From positions 24,169,021 through 24,233,020 of the forward strand of contig OX387602.1 in NCBI GenBank assembly GCA_947568835.1: DNA of 64,000 bases, given 5' to 3'. The position numbers and the translations under genes are program-made. The notes under the pieces were generated by a model that saw only the letters and a program-made list of their open reading frames with translations, had not been told where the DNA came from and made no database searches. Source of the stretch: Protonemura montana (lineage: Eukaryota > Arthropoda > Insecta > Plecoptera > Nemouridae). Positions 61,896 through 64,000 of the stretch are shown here, piece by piece; the first letter of the stretch is position 1, and every line of letters starts with the position of its first letter.

Positions 61896-64000
61896 ATTGA
61901 CTGTACCTACACTCCTTTTCTAAAACAGGAATTCTCTAGAGTTGACGCCAAATGGAGTAGGTTGAGATTCAAATCCGCTCCACCGATTGGAGGTTCATTT
62001 TAACATTTATTTCACCAGGAAATTCCTTTGTTACCTTATCTTTACCTTTACTTTACAATTTGACCGTTCTTAGATATAGCTTCCATAGGTACTTAAGACA
62101 ACAGGTAAACCCAAGCTCTTCTGGCGTCACTTTTACTGAATCATTTGTTTCATAAATTATTGTTAATTAATAGCAAAACTGTGTGCTGCATACTGTATAC
62201 CTATATGTGCAATGCACTACTAGACTGTTGTTAGTTAATTCTTTTCTCTTGTCAATCCATTGGAAAGTATGTTCAGTCGATTGGATCTACCCGTTTGGTG
62301 AATGAAGCCTAAGAGACTAGGCTGTTAAATCCATTCATATTGAGGAAAAATTGAAACCCTTTTGTTTTATTACTTGTTGCCAATTTAACTTCACAGTGTA
62401 TATAATTGTGAACTAGAACTTGATTCGCAATAAAGTATGAAAAACCTTTGTTCGGCTGGTGAACCGAGATCAGGACGAGAGCAGGACGAGAGCTCTTTGA
62501 GATGGATATGTATTCCTTGACCACTAGTCGACCAAGAACCGTATCATATTATATGAAGATAAATCGACCAGGAATCGTAATAATTTTCGGCTGTCCTTTG
62601 TATCACGGTAGACGATAATTTCGGTAGCACAGGTTTCCTGCAGCACTGAACCTGAGAACATAGTTTGTAACCAGTGGTGTGATTTGACCGTTCAATAAAA
62701 TAAACGAACTCACATTTAAGTGTCAATTCTCACCGTGCTATCTGCAGATTGCTAGACATCTAGAAAGTAAATTTATGATGTCTTGCCAAGGGAGAACAAG
62801 GGATGCGAATTCGTAGCTACCATTTGGAAATCACATCACTGCTTGCCACTGCATTCAAATTTGAGGCTGTCTGGAGAAACTAGATGCAAGCTCTTCACAA
62901 CATGAGTATGGGGTCTACTTTGCCTACCAACATACCAACGAGTGTGTTTTCATTGTTTCCCTCTATTACAGGGACGAATTTAGTTGTTATGTTTACTGCT
63001 TGGGATGTGAATCGCAGGCAGTAGATATTGTGTAAATAAGTGTACATCAAGTATGGATATTTGTATGGATGAGTGTCCATCATTTTTCCTCGATGCACAA
63101 GAGTGTATTTTTTTAGATATCTATCTAATGTAAATGTAATTATTATGACATGAAATATTATATATTTGTTTTGACCAAGTAAACATTGAATGTTATAAGG
63201 TCTGTGAAGTGAGAGTATGAAATCATCAGAGGAATGTCATATGATATTTTGAAGTAACTGCATTTTTGTTAAGATGTTGAGTGGATCAGATTGTGTGTAG
63301 TGCAACAGGAAAGCAGAATGGTCATCAAAAGAAGTTTTTTTAAAGCATATCTTTGGTAAAAGATTCAGACTTGTTAAATGAATTCACATGGTTGCAACTG
63401 GTACTTTGAGTTTTCACGCTCTCCGTTCTTTCCCTCCCATGAATCGTTGAATATTAACCACGCAATTTTCTTTTATCAACTTTTAAACTGCAAAGTTTGC
63501 TGACATTTTCCAACATTTTATATTTTGGCTTTTGTTAACAACACGTACTTACTGCTTAAAAGATTTCCTTTAGTATCACATAATACCAAGACCACCATTA
63601 ATGCTAGTTTGACACTTGATAAGCAGGCAAAGATTGAAGAGTGGTTGGCCCTTAGGCTAGCCACCAAAATGTGATGGACCATATTTCCAGTATTACTTCA
63701 TTGGGTGTGTATGATAAAATGGAAAAGATAAGTTGCGACGGAGTGATCGTAATTGCGTTTCGCCTGACCTTCTGAGCTCTCCTTTGGAACGTGCCAATGT
63801 GTTAACTGTTTATCGTAAGCATACCTTTTTTATGCGCTTCGTTGGCTTGCCAAACGGATTGGTATGTTTCACACGAAACCACTCTTACCCCCTGGTTTGA
63901 GGTGGTTTATTCCAAGATAGTTTTCTGTATTTAGTTACACTCAGTATTTTAGTTAAATTACTGATTGCAGTCAGAAAAAGTAAAAAATTCTATTATTTTC
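61896..64000. other. 3' UTR of the kinase gene and downstream DNA
   Basis: Candidate polyadenylation signals are AATAAA at 62429-62434 and CAATAAAATAAA near 62693. An AT dinucleotide-rich stretch lies just before the last coding exon (61610-61655). No further gene was seen to the window end. Confidence 0.5.

Noticed and set aside
1..64000. CRISPR arrays, operons, bacterial ribosome binding sites, rRNA or tRNA genes
   Set aside because: None seen. The genes are intron-containing and eukaryotic, and the only rRNA-like segment is the SINE head at 22466-22508.

Overview
This is a window of a eukaryotic nuclear genome. The genes have spliceosomal introns, long UTRs and animal-type products. A short (TTAGG)n block, the arthropod telomere motif, and the divergence of the proteins from vertebrates suggest an arthropod, possibly a chelicerate such as a tick or mite. 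The species assignment is an inference and weakly supported.

Left flank (1-5.5 kb): the 3' part of a non-LTR retrotransposon lies on the minus strand. It has an SGNH-esterase-type ORF1, an AP-like endonuclease and a reverse transcriptase that runs off the window edge. Next come a P-element/THAP9-like transposase C-terminal fragment on the minus strand, a ~130-bp hairpin resembling a MITE, and a few TTAGG units.

Gene-rich block (5.6-31.8 kb), six genes reconstructed exon by exon: QTRT1 (+, tRNA-guanine/queuine transglycosylase catalytic subunit), CCDC25 (-), SAP130 (+, Sin3-HDAC subunit, head-to-head with CCDC25), an SPSB3-type SPRY/SOCS-box protein (-), PITHD1 (+), and a TTLL3/TTLL8-type tubulin glycylase (-). 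In five of them (all but the single-exon SPSB3-type frame) the exon lengths sum to a multiple of three with matching splice phases. A degenerate DNA transposon sits in a SAP130 intron, and a 5S-rRNA-derived SINE lies between the SPSB3-type gene and PITHD1.

Gene-poor interval (about 32-47.6 kb): no gene here was recognised. It holds a possible two-exon gene of unknown function on the minus strand (34.6-35.3 kb), an orphan ORF with a splice donor (36.4-36.7 kb), a TATA/initiator-like core promoter (about 41.03 kb), G/C homopolymers that may form quadruplexes, and small tandem repeats.

Right part (47.6-61.9 kb): a germinal-centre kinase III gene (STK24/25/26, MST3 family, GckIII) on the plus strand. 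It has a tentative first coding exon at 47.7 kb, introns of 6.3 and 4.0 kb, the kinase domain, a long linker and the PDCD10/CCM3-binding C-terminus. The last 2 kb are 3' UTR and intergenic DNA.

The genes are ordinary housekeeping and cell-structure loci and do not form one pathway. The less expected content lies in the mobile-element remnants and the unidentified candidate gene; I did not find a convincing new multi-gene system.
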